Assembly (NCBI GenBank): GCA_023101885.1
Contig: JALPQD010000819.1
Span: 62,001-126,000, forward strand
DNA length: 64,000 nt
DNA from: Typhlomys cinereus
Lineage: Eukaryota > Chordata > Mammalia > Rodentia > Platacanthomyidae
Reading direction: 5' to 3'
Numbering within the stretch: the first letter of the stretch is position 1; each line of letters opens with the position of its first letter. This document shows, one piece after another, positions 1-9,370 of the stretch. Made by a program: the position numbers and the translations under genes. The notes below the pieces were generated by a model. That model saw only the letters and a list, made by a program, of their open reading frames with translations, had not been told where the DNA came from and made no database searches.

Positions 1-752
1 ATTTATTTACCTCTCGTAAGTCCTGCACAGGCCGCTAATCATTGGTGCCAGGCTTCCGGACTGGTAGTAGAGGTGTGTTCCATGCTGACCGGCATGGGCG
101 GAGGACCCCTGCTTCCAACAACCTAGCTATATGGGGTTTAATTCCCTCTCTGGCTTCAGCAGTCATTGGGTATTGGCGGACGGCTATGGGCAGTGCTTGA
201 GATTTTAATTCTATATGGACAGGTGGCTGATTAACAGCTTCCCCTAGACCACCAGTCTCTGCCCATGCCTTTGGGTATCTCCGTAACCATGGAGCCATCT
301 GTGGTCTCTTCTAGTGGAAACTCGAAAAGTCTATATTCATCTTGTAGTTTGAGGGTTAAAATCTGAAGGGGCTGTCCTTGTTCGTTGGTTACAGTAGTCC
401 CTTCTGTTGAGAAATGGATTTGGGCTCCCACATTTGTTAATAAGTCTCGTATGGGCAGTCAGGGATGACTAAGAACGAGTGGGATACCTGGCCCACGCTG
501 AGGTCCACCTTTCTTCGGGTAGTCCATGAATATTGCTTGTTCCCTGTTGCCCCCTGTACCCAAGAAGTCTTTCCAGATCGTTTTCCTTGATCTTGTGTTA
601 GGACCGAATGTTGGGCCCCTGTGTCTACTAAGAACTCTGTTTTCTTCCCCTCCACCATTAAGGTTACCCTGGGTTCAGGGAGGGGTGCTGAACCCCGTCC
701 CCCCAGTCCGAGTCTTCTCCCAGGGTTAATATTTTGAGGGGTTACTTACAGG
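1..752 (-). pseudogene. pol: ERV pro-pol fragment (protease and start of reverse transcriptase)
   Basis: The protease is recognised by the aspartyl active-site triad DTG at nt 617-625, in the context LVDTGAQHS. It is followed by a frame change near 440-450, the protease-RT linker (about 300-431), a second frame change near 300, and the RT N-terminus ending in an in-frame TAG at 35-37. Beyond that stop the same frame continues to the window edge with RT-like residues. Protease is in a different frame from gag, with a TAA between them, so simple stop-codon readthrough, the usual gammaretroviral strategy, could not join them in this copy. Catalytic RT motifs lie outside the window. The family assignment is firm; the exact break positions are good to a few bases. 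Confidence 0.9.
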
Positions 753-2282
753 TCACCTTCGGAATTTGGGTTTCTGTGGACAGTCCTTGGCCCAGTGTCC
801 TTTTTCTCCACATCGAAAACATTGGTTCTGGTCGGTCTTCTGAGGATGTTCCTTGTTGCCCAGGTGTCCCTGCCTGCCTCCCTGTCTTGGCGGTCTATCC
901 TGTACTACCGCAGCCAGGATTTGAGTGAGCTTCCTCTCATGTCTCTTATCTCTTAAGTCCTTTTCCTTTTCTTTCTTTTCTTCCTCAACATCTCTATTAT
1001 AATATACTTTCTCAGCTACCTGCACTATGTCCCTCAGTGACTTATCCTGTAATCCTTCTATTCTTTGCAATTTCTTTTTAATATCCTTAGCTGACTGGTC
1101 AATAAAAGCCATCATTACTGTTGCTTTATGTTCATCACTAGTGGGGTCAAAGGGGGTAAACCTGCAAAAAGCTTCCATAAGCCGTTCTAAGAAAATAGCA
1201 GGAGCTTCCCCCGGACCTTGTAATATTTCTCTTACCTTAGTCAGATTGGTGGGTCATTTGGCCGCACCTCGGAGACCTGCCATTAGAGTCTGGCGATACA
1301 CATTGAGACGCTCCCTACCTTCAGGGGTCCGGTAGTCCCAGTTAGGTCTTGTTAAGGGTGAAGCCGCATCTATGAGGGCGGGAATTATGGTAGGTCTTCC
1401 ATCCTCCCCAGGCACATTCTTGCGAGCTTCCAGCAGAACTCTTTGTTTTTCCTCTGTGGTGAGAAGGGCCCCCAGCAGTTGCTGGCAGTCCTCCCATGTT
1501 GGCTGGTAGGAATAAAGCACTGAATCTATGAGAGAAATTAAAGCATCTGGGTTCTCAGAAAAAGAGGGATTCTGATTCCTCCAATTGTAAAGATCAGAGG
1601 AGGAGAAAGGCCAGTACTGAAGGGGCTGATTTCCCTGATCATCAGGAAGGCCGTACTCCCGTAGAGGCAATGTAGGTATAGCCTCTTTATCCAGTTGGAC
1701 CTTTCTTCTTGTCCCTGCCACAGGTACCTGCAGGAAGGGATCTAGGGATGGGTAAAGAGTAGAGGGTAAAGAAGGAGGAGGAGCGGAAGGTGGTGTGGAG
1801 GGGATAGAAGGGGGGGTAGGAGGAAGTCCAGGCAGCTCTTCTGGACCTCTTCGATGTTCCGGGTAGGGTGGCGGTTGATCCAGCAGTTCATTCTGGGTCT
1901 CATCCTCAGGAATCACCTGTGGTCTGGACTTAGGGTCTGAAGCGGGAGTAGAGAGAGTTAAAACAGGGAGAGGTTGGGGAATAAAAGATTTCATCCAAGA
2001 GGGAGGGTCTTGGACTAGATCTTCCCAGGTGACGATGTATGGGACCTGGTCGGGGTGTCCGTGGGATGCATCCTGGAAAACCTGCTTCTTGACTAGAGAG
2101 ATTAATTCCTTCTGAAAGGAGCCGCCAGTCGGCCACCCCACTTTGAAGGTGGGCCATTCATTTCTGCAATAGATTTGCCACCTTTCTTTTCATAAGTCGA
2201 AACATAGGTTATGTCCTCTTTCCCTAATGTCCTTCCAGTGCCCCAGCGTCAAGTCCAAAGGAGTAGTCTGAACCTGTCCCAT
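753..2282 (-). pseudogene. gag: ERV gag (matrix-p12-capsid-nucleocapsid), broken by two internal stops
   Basis: One frame of 510 codons runs from an ATG at 2282-2280 to a TGA at 755-753, the length expected for a gammaretroviral Gag. It is interrupted by two in-frame TGA codons, at 2192-2190 (end of the first 30 residues) and 1256-1254 (within capsid). Visible landmarks are: MGQ at the start, the usual N-myristoylation context of matrix; a proline-rich p12-like stretch with PPPY at residues 137-140 (nt 1863-1874); a capsid-like region; a charged E/K-rich run; and a CX2CX4HX4C zinc knuckle at nt 780-821, the RNA-binding signature of nucleocapsid. Gag would be the structural polyprotein of the particle. 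Both internal breaks are TGA, so the copy is mildly decayed rather than rearranged. No indel is evident in this gene. Confidence 0.92.
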
Positions 2283-2725
2283 GATACGTATCTCTTGATA
2301 ACAAAAATATACCAGAAACACACTAAAAGACACCAACACAAAACTGACAACAAGATGAGATCTCCAATCAACAAGTGTCCGCCGGAGCACTCCTGTTCCG
2401 GGTGGAGAATCAAAAGCAAAAGATGCCGGCAGTAACCTGGTTCGGGGGTCCCAGAGGTCCTTGATATGGCCTCCTTCCCCGAATAGTCTCACCATGAGTC
2501 TAATTTAACTCACGGCCTGCTGTCCCCGAGCGAGGGGCGTCCCCCTCGTTCTACAGGGTACCCTAGAGCACGTCTGCTCACCCCTTAAAAGGGCACAGCG
2601 CTCACGCCGAGTCCACGGCGTTCCTTCTAAAACGAAAGGAAAATCTTAGAGGAACACAAAGACAAAGACAAGAACACGCTTACCTTCAACCCTGGGTCAT
2701 CGCTGTTCCTTCTGGGGCTGGGGGC
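2283..2725 (-). other. ERV 5' leader between primer site and gag
   Basis: About 440 bases without a meaningful reading frame separate the primer-binding site from the gag ATG. In a gammaretrovirus this stretch holds the splice donor and packaging signal. Neither can be assigned confidently by eye here, so only position supports the call. Confidence 0.7.
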
Positions 2726-2743
2726 ATCCCGGATGAGCCCCCA
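2726..2743 (-). other. Retroviral primer-binding site, proline-tRNA type
   Basis: The minus strand reads TGGGGGCTCATCCGGGAT directly after the LTR end (three spacer bases). This is the 18-nt site complementary to the 3' end of proline tRNA used by murine-leukemia-type viruses, with one difference (A at position 10 where the usual site has G). Confidence 0.9.
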
Positions 2744-2836
2744 ATATGTTGGAACCGAAGTCCCTGTTTATCACCCACCCAGACCCTGAGAAGAACCACG
2801 AGGACCGAGAGGTTGCTGCAAGAGGCATAAGGCAAG

Positions 2837-2842
2837 TTTAAT
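2837..2842 (-). promoter_or_regulatory. Possible LTR polyadenylation signal (ATTAAA)
   Basis: The minus strand reads ATTAAA about 70 bases downstream of the TATA box. No AATAAA is visible in R/U5, so this common variant is the best candidate. Confidence 0.4.
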
Positions 2843-2910
2843 CTGGCTCGCCAGGACCGTCCCTCTTGCAAGCAAGGAAGGAGCGGCCCCGACTGAGATC
2901 GGGGTAGGGT

Positions 2911-2917
2911 TTTTATA
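2911..2917 (-). promoter_or_regulatory. LTR TATA box
   Basis: The minus strand reads TATAAAA between the U3 duplications and the presumed R region. Transcription would start about 25-30 bases further left (near 2885). Confidence 0.7.
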
Positions 2918-2971
2918 ATGAAAGCAGTCACAGCAAACTCTATGGGAACACAGCACACAATAAAGTTAACC

Positions 2972-3076
2972 ACCAAATGTTCTTTTGTTGATAGCGGTGT
3001 CTCTAGGCAGTTGAGTTATGGGGTGATAAAGCTGATTACCAAATGTTCTTTTGCTGATAGCGGAGTCTCTGGGCAG
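2972..3076 (-). repeat. U3 duplication 1 (66-bp period)
   Basis: A 39-bp segment at 2972-3010 recurs at 3038-3076 with few changes. Tandem repeats in U3 are the usual form of gammaretroviral enhancers. Confidence 0.8.
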
Positions 3077-3160
3077 CTCCCATACCGCCCAGGGTGGAGG
3101 GCGGAATGGCAAGTCCCGCCCGAGATCGTGTAAACAAGGTTGGTGCCTTTGGCTGGCGCC

Positions 3161-3332
3161 AGCGGGAAGTTTTAGAATGTGCGTGGGCGGAGAGCTAGGT
3201 GCTGGGGGAAGGGAAGCCTATCTTAAAGTCCCACATATGGCATTCTCAGCGGGAAATTTTAGAATGCGCACGGCGGAGAGCTAGGTGCTGGGGGAAGGGA
3301 AGCCTATCTTAAAGTCCCACAACTAAATTCTC
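3161..3332 (-). repeat. U3 duplication 2 (87-bp period)
   Basis: 3161-3247 and 3248-3332 are adjacent direct copies that share a GGAGAGCTAGGTGCTGGGGG core and a following AAGCCTATCTTAAAGTCCC block. They lie further upstream in U3 than the first set and are a likely second enhancer duplication. Confidence 0.85.
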
Positions 3333-3340
3333 AGCCAACA

Positions 3341-4045
3341 CATGGCTCCATGTGTCACTTGTCCAATTGCAAATGCAGTCTCTGTTCCCCTCTGGACCAT
3401 CACAAGCTGGGCTTCCACTGTCTGCGTCTCTCACAGCATTGCTCTCTTCTGAGCTCTCACAAGAAAGGTCCCTTTGGCCCAACTGCCAAGAAGCAAAGAC
3501 TTTCCCAGCACAAAGTCCCAAAATTCTCTGTATTTCTCCCAATAAACAGTTCCAAAGGCACACTAGCCAAATCACAGCATTGGCCATGCTTCTGGGCACC
3601 AACTTTTCTCAGCTTCACAAACAACTTCACTTTGTGGTACCAGCTGTTCTTATCTCACAGCAATACCCCACTATCCAGTACCAATTTCTGTATAAGTTAC
3701 TCTTTACTATTGCTGTGAGAGAACACCCAAAATCAAGAAACTTAAGGGAGAAAGGGAGGTTTATTAAGCTTATTGTTCCAGAAGGAAAGTACAGTCTCTC
3801 AAAGCAGAGGTGGCATGGCTGGCTGGCCAAAGCTGGAGGAGGCTAAGTCACTGCAGACATCTTGGAAGCTGAGAGCTGCAGACTGTTTGCTGCAAAGGCA
3901 CTCTTCTCCTGGAGGTAAGGTGGGACTAATCCACCTCAAGGCCCACCTCTTGTGACTGCCTTCCTCCAGCAAGGCTCTACCTCTCAAGATGCCATGACCT
4001 TGCCAAACACATGAGATTGTGGGGGACACATTTCAAACCATGACA
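3341..4045 (-). mobile_element. ERVL-MaLR element: LTR (3689-4045) plus internal piece (3341-3688)
   Basis: On the minus strand the LTR starts TGTCATGGTTTGAAATGTGT, typical of ORR1/MT-type MaLR LTRs, ends near 3689 in TATACA, and is 357 bp. The sequence after it (3688 downward, 'GAAATTGGTACTGG...GTGGGG') resembles the start of MaLR internal sequence. The internal part stops exactly at the ERV LTR boundary, so the ERV probably inserted into this element. A related solo LTR lies at 51058-51415. Confidence 0.78.
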
Positions 4046-4437
4046 GGGCCAAAGCAATCATAATTGGACATTGCAATGTCCAACACACTATTGACCTCAC
4101 AAAGTCTAGCATCTGCTAAAGGTACCAAGATCCTTGGAGGCAAGGGATTGACAGCCACAGTAGTGTTCCTATGCTTAAAGGGAACACAGGAAAGGGTTCA
4201 GGGAAATGCCACTGGGTCCTTGTACATCATCGGAGAGGAGGCCCCAGAGAAGAGTCAAGCGCACAAAAAAGGACTTTGGGAATTGGGGCGGGAGGCACGG
4301 GGGGGGGGGGGCGGGAGGAGTGAGGGAGGGGGAGCAGGGGGTTGGAGGGGAGGAGAAGGGAGGGAGGGAACTGGTGTACCTATTAAGTTTGTATGAGCTA
4401 AAATAATAATAAAAATGTATTAAAATAAAAAAAAATG
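4046..4437 (+). mobile_element. L1 3' end, truncated within the 3' UTR
   Basis: Begins at the 3' UTR point 'gggccaaagcaatcataatt', aligning with the same point in other copies here (5622, 23322, 29199, 54665). Ends with the family's G-rich polypurine tract, TAAGTTTGTATGAGC and an A-rich tail. A run of 13 G lies at 4299-4311. Confidence 0.9.
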
Positions 4438-5771
4438 CTCCACTTCTTTAACCATCAGGGAAATGCAGTCAAAACTTCCCTGAGATATCATCTCACCCCG
4501 CTCAGGATGGCAAAAATCCACAATACAAACAACAACAAATGCTGGAGAGGATGTGGAGAGAGGGGAACTCTCCGACATTGCTGGTGGGAATGCAGGCTCT
4601 TACAGCCACTCTGATGAGCCGTCTGGAGATTCTTAAAGAAATTACAGATTGAAATGCCATATGACCCTGCTATTCCACTTTTGGGAATAACCCCCCATAC
4701 AGCAGAGGTTCACATCTATAGCACAAGCACGACCATGTTCATAGCAGCACTGTTTACAATAGCAAAGTCATGGAATCAACCCAAATGTCCAACAGTTGAC
4801 AAGTGGATAAGGAAACTGTGGTACATCTATATAATGGAGTACTACTCAGCCATCAAAAATGATGAATTACTGGAATTTGCCAGGAAATGGATGTCATTAG
4901 AAACAATTATATTAAGTGAAGTGTCCCAGACCCAGAAAATTAAGCGCCAGATGTCCTCCCTAATAGGTGGCTCCTAGTACCAAACCTACCCAGCCCACCT
5001 AGAGACTCTCAAAAAAAAATCTCTGTAATACCTACAGTAATTGCAAGGATTACGAACAGGAGGGATGGGATAGGAGGGCCACACCAGAAACAAGGAGAGA
5101 GGGGACCATGTTACAGCAGGGAAAATAGGCCTCCATCAAGGACTCAAATAAGTAATGAGACAACTGATTAAGTTCACAGACTTTTGTTCCTGATCATTTA
5201 CTACTGAGGGGGTATGATCTCACCAGAAGAGGAGGGCATATAGTCTGGCAGATAAAAAGTAACCATTTTGCAAATGGGTGATAGACCCCTCCCTCACTGT
5301 GGTTTCCCACTTTTATTATATCTACCTTTGAATGTGCTCTTATCACAAGACTCTAGTTTAACAGCTTTTTGTCTCTGGCCAGGGGGTGACATACAATGCC
5401 CACCAGAATGGAGTGAAGGGCATTGCAGGAGCAGCAAAGCTGCAAAAGAAAATCAACAAACCACAATCCAGAACTTCAGAGACTCTATATCAACCACCTA
5501 GAACTAGGCCAGACTAATCTCTCCCCATCCTGAAGCTCAGGGAAGAGGGGGCAGTAAGAATGAAAGAGCAAAAGGATGGGAGGAGAAATGATATGCAAGA
5601 TACTCCATACAAGTTAGGGCTGAAGCAATCATAATTGGACTTTCCATGCTCTACGCAATGTCCAACACACTATTGACCTCACAAAGTCTAGCATCTGCTA
5701 CAGGCACCAAGATCCTTGGAGGCAAGGGATTGGCAGCCACAGCAGTGTTCCTATACTTAAGGGGAACACGG
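4438..5771 (+). mobile_element. L1 fragment: ORF2 C-terminus and partial 3' UTR
   Basis: Encodes the last part of ORF2 up to the shared terminus LIGGS-stop (stop at about 4975-4977), with one in-frame stop near 4614. The 3' UTR follows but breaks off at about 5771, right after 'ggggaacacggg', where an A run starts. The polypurine tract and normal 3' end are missing, unlike every other copy of this family in the window. Confidence 0.88.
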
Positions 5772-6540
5772 GGGAAAAAAAAGAAAATATGGTACATCTA
5801 CACAGTGAAATAATACTCAGCCATCAGAAAGGGTGAGATTATGGAATTTGCTGGTAAATGGATGGAACTGGAAACTTTAATACTGAGTGAGGTAGCTCAG
5901 ACACAGAAAGTTAAGCACCACATGTTCTATCTTATCGTGGATGTTAGCACTGATATCCTTGCCAATGTATTTGGATTGGAATCAGTGTAAAAGCTGGAAA
6001 ATCCAAAAAGACCTATGAGTGGGAAGGTGGGAAGGGATGGTTAGGGTGAAACTTTTTGAAGGGAAGATTTAGGATACCATGACAAGTAGGGTGAGGGAGG
6101 GAATAATTGAGAAAAATACATACCAGGGAATGAGGGGATGGGAGATAGGAGGGACAAAGGGACCTATAAGAAACAAAAATCTAAGATTGTGGGATGTGAC
6201 CCCAAAGGAACCTCCTATGCTCTGTAGGCAACTGTTACTGTATCCATAGAATGGGAACTCACAGTGGAAACTTTTGGGTCTAAAGCTGGATGAGTGAAGT
6301 CCACATCAGTAGGGTGGCCTGAAGAGAGGTAACCTGTTACATTACAGAGGCCTGAACCCTCACAGGAACAGACAAGCCAAAGTGAACAGTGAGGTCCATT
6401 GAGGCATGCGGGCGGAAGGATGGGAGAGAGTGGGAGGGAATAGTGAAGGGAAAGGAGGGGATGGAAGGGAAAAAGGAGAGAGGGAAGCTTGGATGAATAC
6501 TCAATATGCTTATAAAAGTAGAAAAAAATTAATTAAAAAT
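5772..6540 (+). mobile_element. Older L1 3' end (second subfamily)
   Basis: Starts inside the ORF2 C-terminus (W/Y-rich 'tggtacatctacacag') and continues through a 3' UTR with AAAGACCTATGAGTGGGAAG and a G/A-rich stretch. It ends with AATACTCAATATGCTTATAA and an A-rich tail. More diverged than the L1 family of 16905-29583. Confidence 0.85.
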
Positions 6541-8400
6541 GGGCCCTAGACTAAACAGGGATTTCACACAAAAATAAATTGTAATATGAAACAAATACCT
6601 TAAAAAATGTTCAACATCCCTGATTACCAGACAAATACAAATTAAAACAACCCTATGAAACATCTTACCCCAGTCAGAATGGCTAAGATCAAGAACACAA
6701 ACAACAGAGATTGATGGCGAGACTGTGGAGAAAAAAGGGACACTTATTCACTGCTGATAGGAGTGCAAACTGATACAGTCTCTATGGATATCAGTATGGC
6801 GGGTCCTCAGAAAACTTAAGATGGAACTGCCACATGATCCAGCTATACCACTCCCTGGCATATTCCCAAAAGACTGTACATATTATTATAAAGACACTTG
6901 TCCATCTATGTTCATTGCAGCTCTGTTCACAACAGCAGGAAAAAAAATGGAATCAGCCACCATGCCCATCAATAGAGGAATGGATAATGAAAATGTGGTA
7001 CATCTACACAATGGAATATTACTCAGTCATCACAAAGGATGGAATTTTCTGGTAAATGGATGGAAGTGGAAACTTTAATATTGAGTGAGGGATCTCAGAC
7101 ACAGAAAGTTAAGCACCATGTGTTCTCTCATATATGCAGATGATTAAATGATAACCTTATCAATGTATTTGGATAGGAAACACTTAAGAGACAAAAAATT
7201 CAAAAAAGACCTATGAGTGGGAAGGTGGGAAGGGATGGTTAAGGTGAAACCTCTTAAAGGGGAGATTTAGGATTGCAGGACAAGGGTAAGGGAGGGAATA
7301 GTTGGGAAAAATACATAGCAGGGAATAAGGGGATGGGAGATAGGAGCAACATGGGAGATTGGAGGGACAGAGGGACCTATAGAAAAACCCTAAGGTTGTG
7401 GGAAGTAACCCCAAAGGAACATCTTATGCAGTCCCTATGCTGAGGAGCATAGAATGAGTAAACAGGGGAAAAAACCCTTGACCTGATTCACTTAGAACTC
7501 GGGATAAAATTATACCAGAAGTAACAGGAATGGAGCACTTCCTGATAAAATGTTGGTCAGAGAGGTCTTAAAGGTCCCCAAAAATTATAGGCTTTTGCCA
7601 TTGCTTTTGGTTGCTCTCCAAAAACTGTCAGTAAGACCCTATCAGTGAAGATGCAACACAAATGGATCACAGAACATGGCAAAATATATCAACTCTAACT
7701 GGTGTGAGGACTTTCTCCTTGCTAGATAGTTTACACAGTACCAAGGAATACTGTAGAAGCTGCTGGGGCAGAGAAATAATCACAAGCCTCATCAATGAGC
7801 ATGAGATCTGAAAGTTGCCATATAAATCACCATGGCACAGGTGACCACCAGTGTAATAGTGGCATGAGCACCAAGGAAACAATGAACAACATTCTGATTG
7901 GATTCAAGTACTGATTGTCATAATGGTACCCATCCCTGTTACTGTAAGCTAGAACAAGAACCTAAAAAGTGGAAGGAAATAGATTAATATGGAAGACAGC
8001 CAATAAGCTTATAGGTAGGAAAACAGTATATCAAACTTCTCTGAGGATAGCTATTATTATACCTGTAGAAGGGAACTTACAGCAGAAACCTTTGGGTCTA
8101 AAGCTTGATGAGTGAAGGGAAATGCACATATCAGTGGGATGGCCAGAAGAAAGGTAACTTGATATACCACAGAGGCCTGAACCCCCACAGGAGTACACAA
8201 GCTAGAGTGAACCCTGGGGTCCATAGAACAATACAGGTAGAAGAGTAAGAGGGACTGGGAGGGAAAGGTGAAAAGAAAGGAGGAGATAGGAGGGAGGTGG
8301 GAGGGAGGGAAGCTGGGATGAATACTCAATATGCTTGTAAAAGTAGAAAAATAAATTTAAAAATAACAATAATATTGTTAAAATAAAAATAATTAAAGAA
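6541..8400 (+). mobile_element. Older L1: ORF2 C-terminus and long 3' UTR
   Basis: Same old subfamily as 5772-6540. ORF2-derived sequence (about 6600-7140) contains stops. The 3' UTR runs to AATACTCAATATGCTTGTAA near 8335 plus an A-rich tail. It contains a middle block (about 7440-8070) missing from the copy at 5772-6540 and partly matched at 30940-31240 and 52230-52690, showing a longer 3' UTR form. Confidence 0.83.
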
Positions 8401-8504
8401 TAAATAAGAAAGATGTGGTCCCCAAGGATGTAGAAATTCTAGAAGGTGGGACCTATTGATGGAAGTAAAATACTGTGGATATGGATTTAAGGCTCGCTCT
8501 CTAC

Positions 8505-8550
<46 letters not shown>

Positions 8551-8681
8551 CAGTCTCTCTCAATCCCTCTCAGTCTCTCAGTTTCTCTTTCTCTCTGTAT
8601 TAGTTTCTCTCTCTATCTCTCTTGCTCTCTCTCTCAGTCTGTCTCTGTCTGTCTCTCTGTCTGTCTCTCTCTGTCTCTGTC

Positions 8682-8755
<74 letters not shown>

Positions 8756-8875
8756 ATGCCCTTCCATCATTGGTCCAGAGTCAAGTCAACATGAAACCAT
8801 TAACCAAAATAAGTCTTTGCCTTTAATTTGCTTTCTTAGGTATTTCATCATAATGACCTAAAACTTAAGTAGCAC
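8400..8875 (+). repeat. LTR-like remnant (MaLR type) split by simple repeats
   Basis: The left part ('aggtgggacctattgatgg') and right part ('ccatcat...gaaccattaaccaaaataag...tttgctttcttaggtatttcatca') resemble the two ends of the 3' half of MaLR LTRs, with a CT-rich region expanded between them. Low certainty on subfamily. Confidence 0.5.
8505..8752. repeat. (TATC)n then interrupted and pure (CT)n array
   Basis: About 11 TATC units (8505-8550) are followed by imperfect CT/GTCT and a pure CT run to 8751. The long serine/leucine-rich frame across it is a translation of the repeat, not a gene. Confidence 0.98.
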
Positions 8876-8884
8876 AAGTCAAAT

Positions 8885-9035
8885 ACAAAGTACACATCTC
8901 ATACTTGCTGTGCATGTCTATAGTCCTAGCACTTTGGGAAACAGAAACAGCAGGATTATGAGTTCAAGGCAGCTGGGGCTACATAGCAAATTTGAAGCCA
9001 ACCTACGCTAAAGAACATGCATGCGAAAAAAAAAG
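8885..9035 (+). repeat. B1-type SINE
   Basis: 7SL-derived signature 'tctatagtcctagcactttggg...cagaaacagcaggattatgagttcaaggcagc' followed by an A-rich tail at about 9027-9059. Confidence 0.8.
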
Positions 9036-9049
9036 AAAACTCTATATTA

Positions 9050-9370
9050 AAAAAAAACAGTAAGTTTAAACACTCAGAAAGAAACTCTGGGGAAGATGCT
9101 GAACAAAAGAAAGGGGGCCTCCCGGCTTGTGAGTTTACCCACTACAGGGCCACATACACTACCACAGAGACCTGGTTCCATACCAGCACAGGCACCCCAA
9201 AGGAGCCCTGTGATCCACTATGCAGAGAGACAGGAAAGCAGAAGGGACATGAGTGGAGTGGTGAAGGGAAGGGATGGCAGAAGAGGAAGGGTGGGAATGG
9301 AGAGGGTAGGGTAATGATCTAAACTCATTTTGTTTGTATATGAAAAATTCTCGCTAAAAATATTAAAAAA
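9050..9370 (+). mobile_element. Old L1 3' UTR fragment
   Basis: A purine-rich tract (9230-9310) followed by TTTTGTTTGTATATGAAAAA and an A-rich end has the layout of the L1 3' ends in this window, at higher divergence. Confidence 0.55.

Larger units (their letters stand above)
1..3340 (-). mobile_element. Gammaretrovirus-like endogenous provirus, 5' part, cut by window edge
   Basis: Read on the minus strand, the order is LTR (3340-2748), primer-binding site, leader, gag (from 2282), protease and the start of reverse transcriptase, which runs off the left edge. The gene order, an N-terminal MGQ in gag, a PPPY late motif, a single CCHC zinc knuckle and a proline-tRNA-type primer site are all typical of gammaretroviruses of the murine leukemia virus type. 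Coding regions carry stops and frameshifts, so this is a dead genomic copy. The rest of pol, any env and the second LTR lie outside the window. The four bases right of the LTR (catg, 3341-3344) are the candidate target duplication, testable only with the other flank. Confidence 0.93.
2748..3340 (-). repeat. 5' LTR of the ERV
   Basis: 593 bp bounded by the inverted terminal repeat TGTTGG (2748-2753) and CCAACA (3335-3340). The 3' boundary on the minus strand abuts the primer site, as it must for a 5' LTR. U3 occupies the right part and contains two sets of tandem duplications; the TATA box is at 2911-2917. The second LTR is outside the window, so LTR-LTR divergence cannot be measured. Confidence 0.92.

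Noticed and set aside
3350..3846. Overlapping plus-strand frames of 122 and 164 residues
   Set aside because: They lie antisense across a MaLR element and have no recognisable domain or splice structure.
8456..8861. Long S/L-rich open frames over the CT/TATC array
   Set aside because: They translate a simple repeat. They have no conserved sequence, start context or splice signals.
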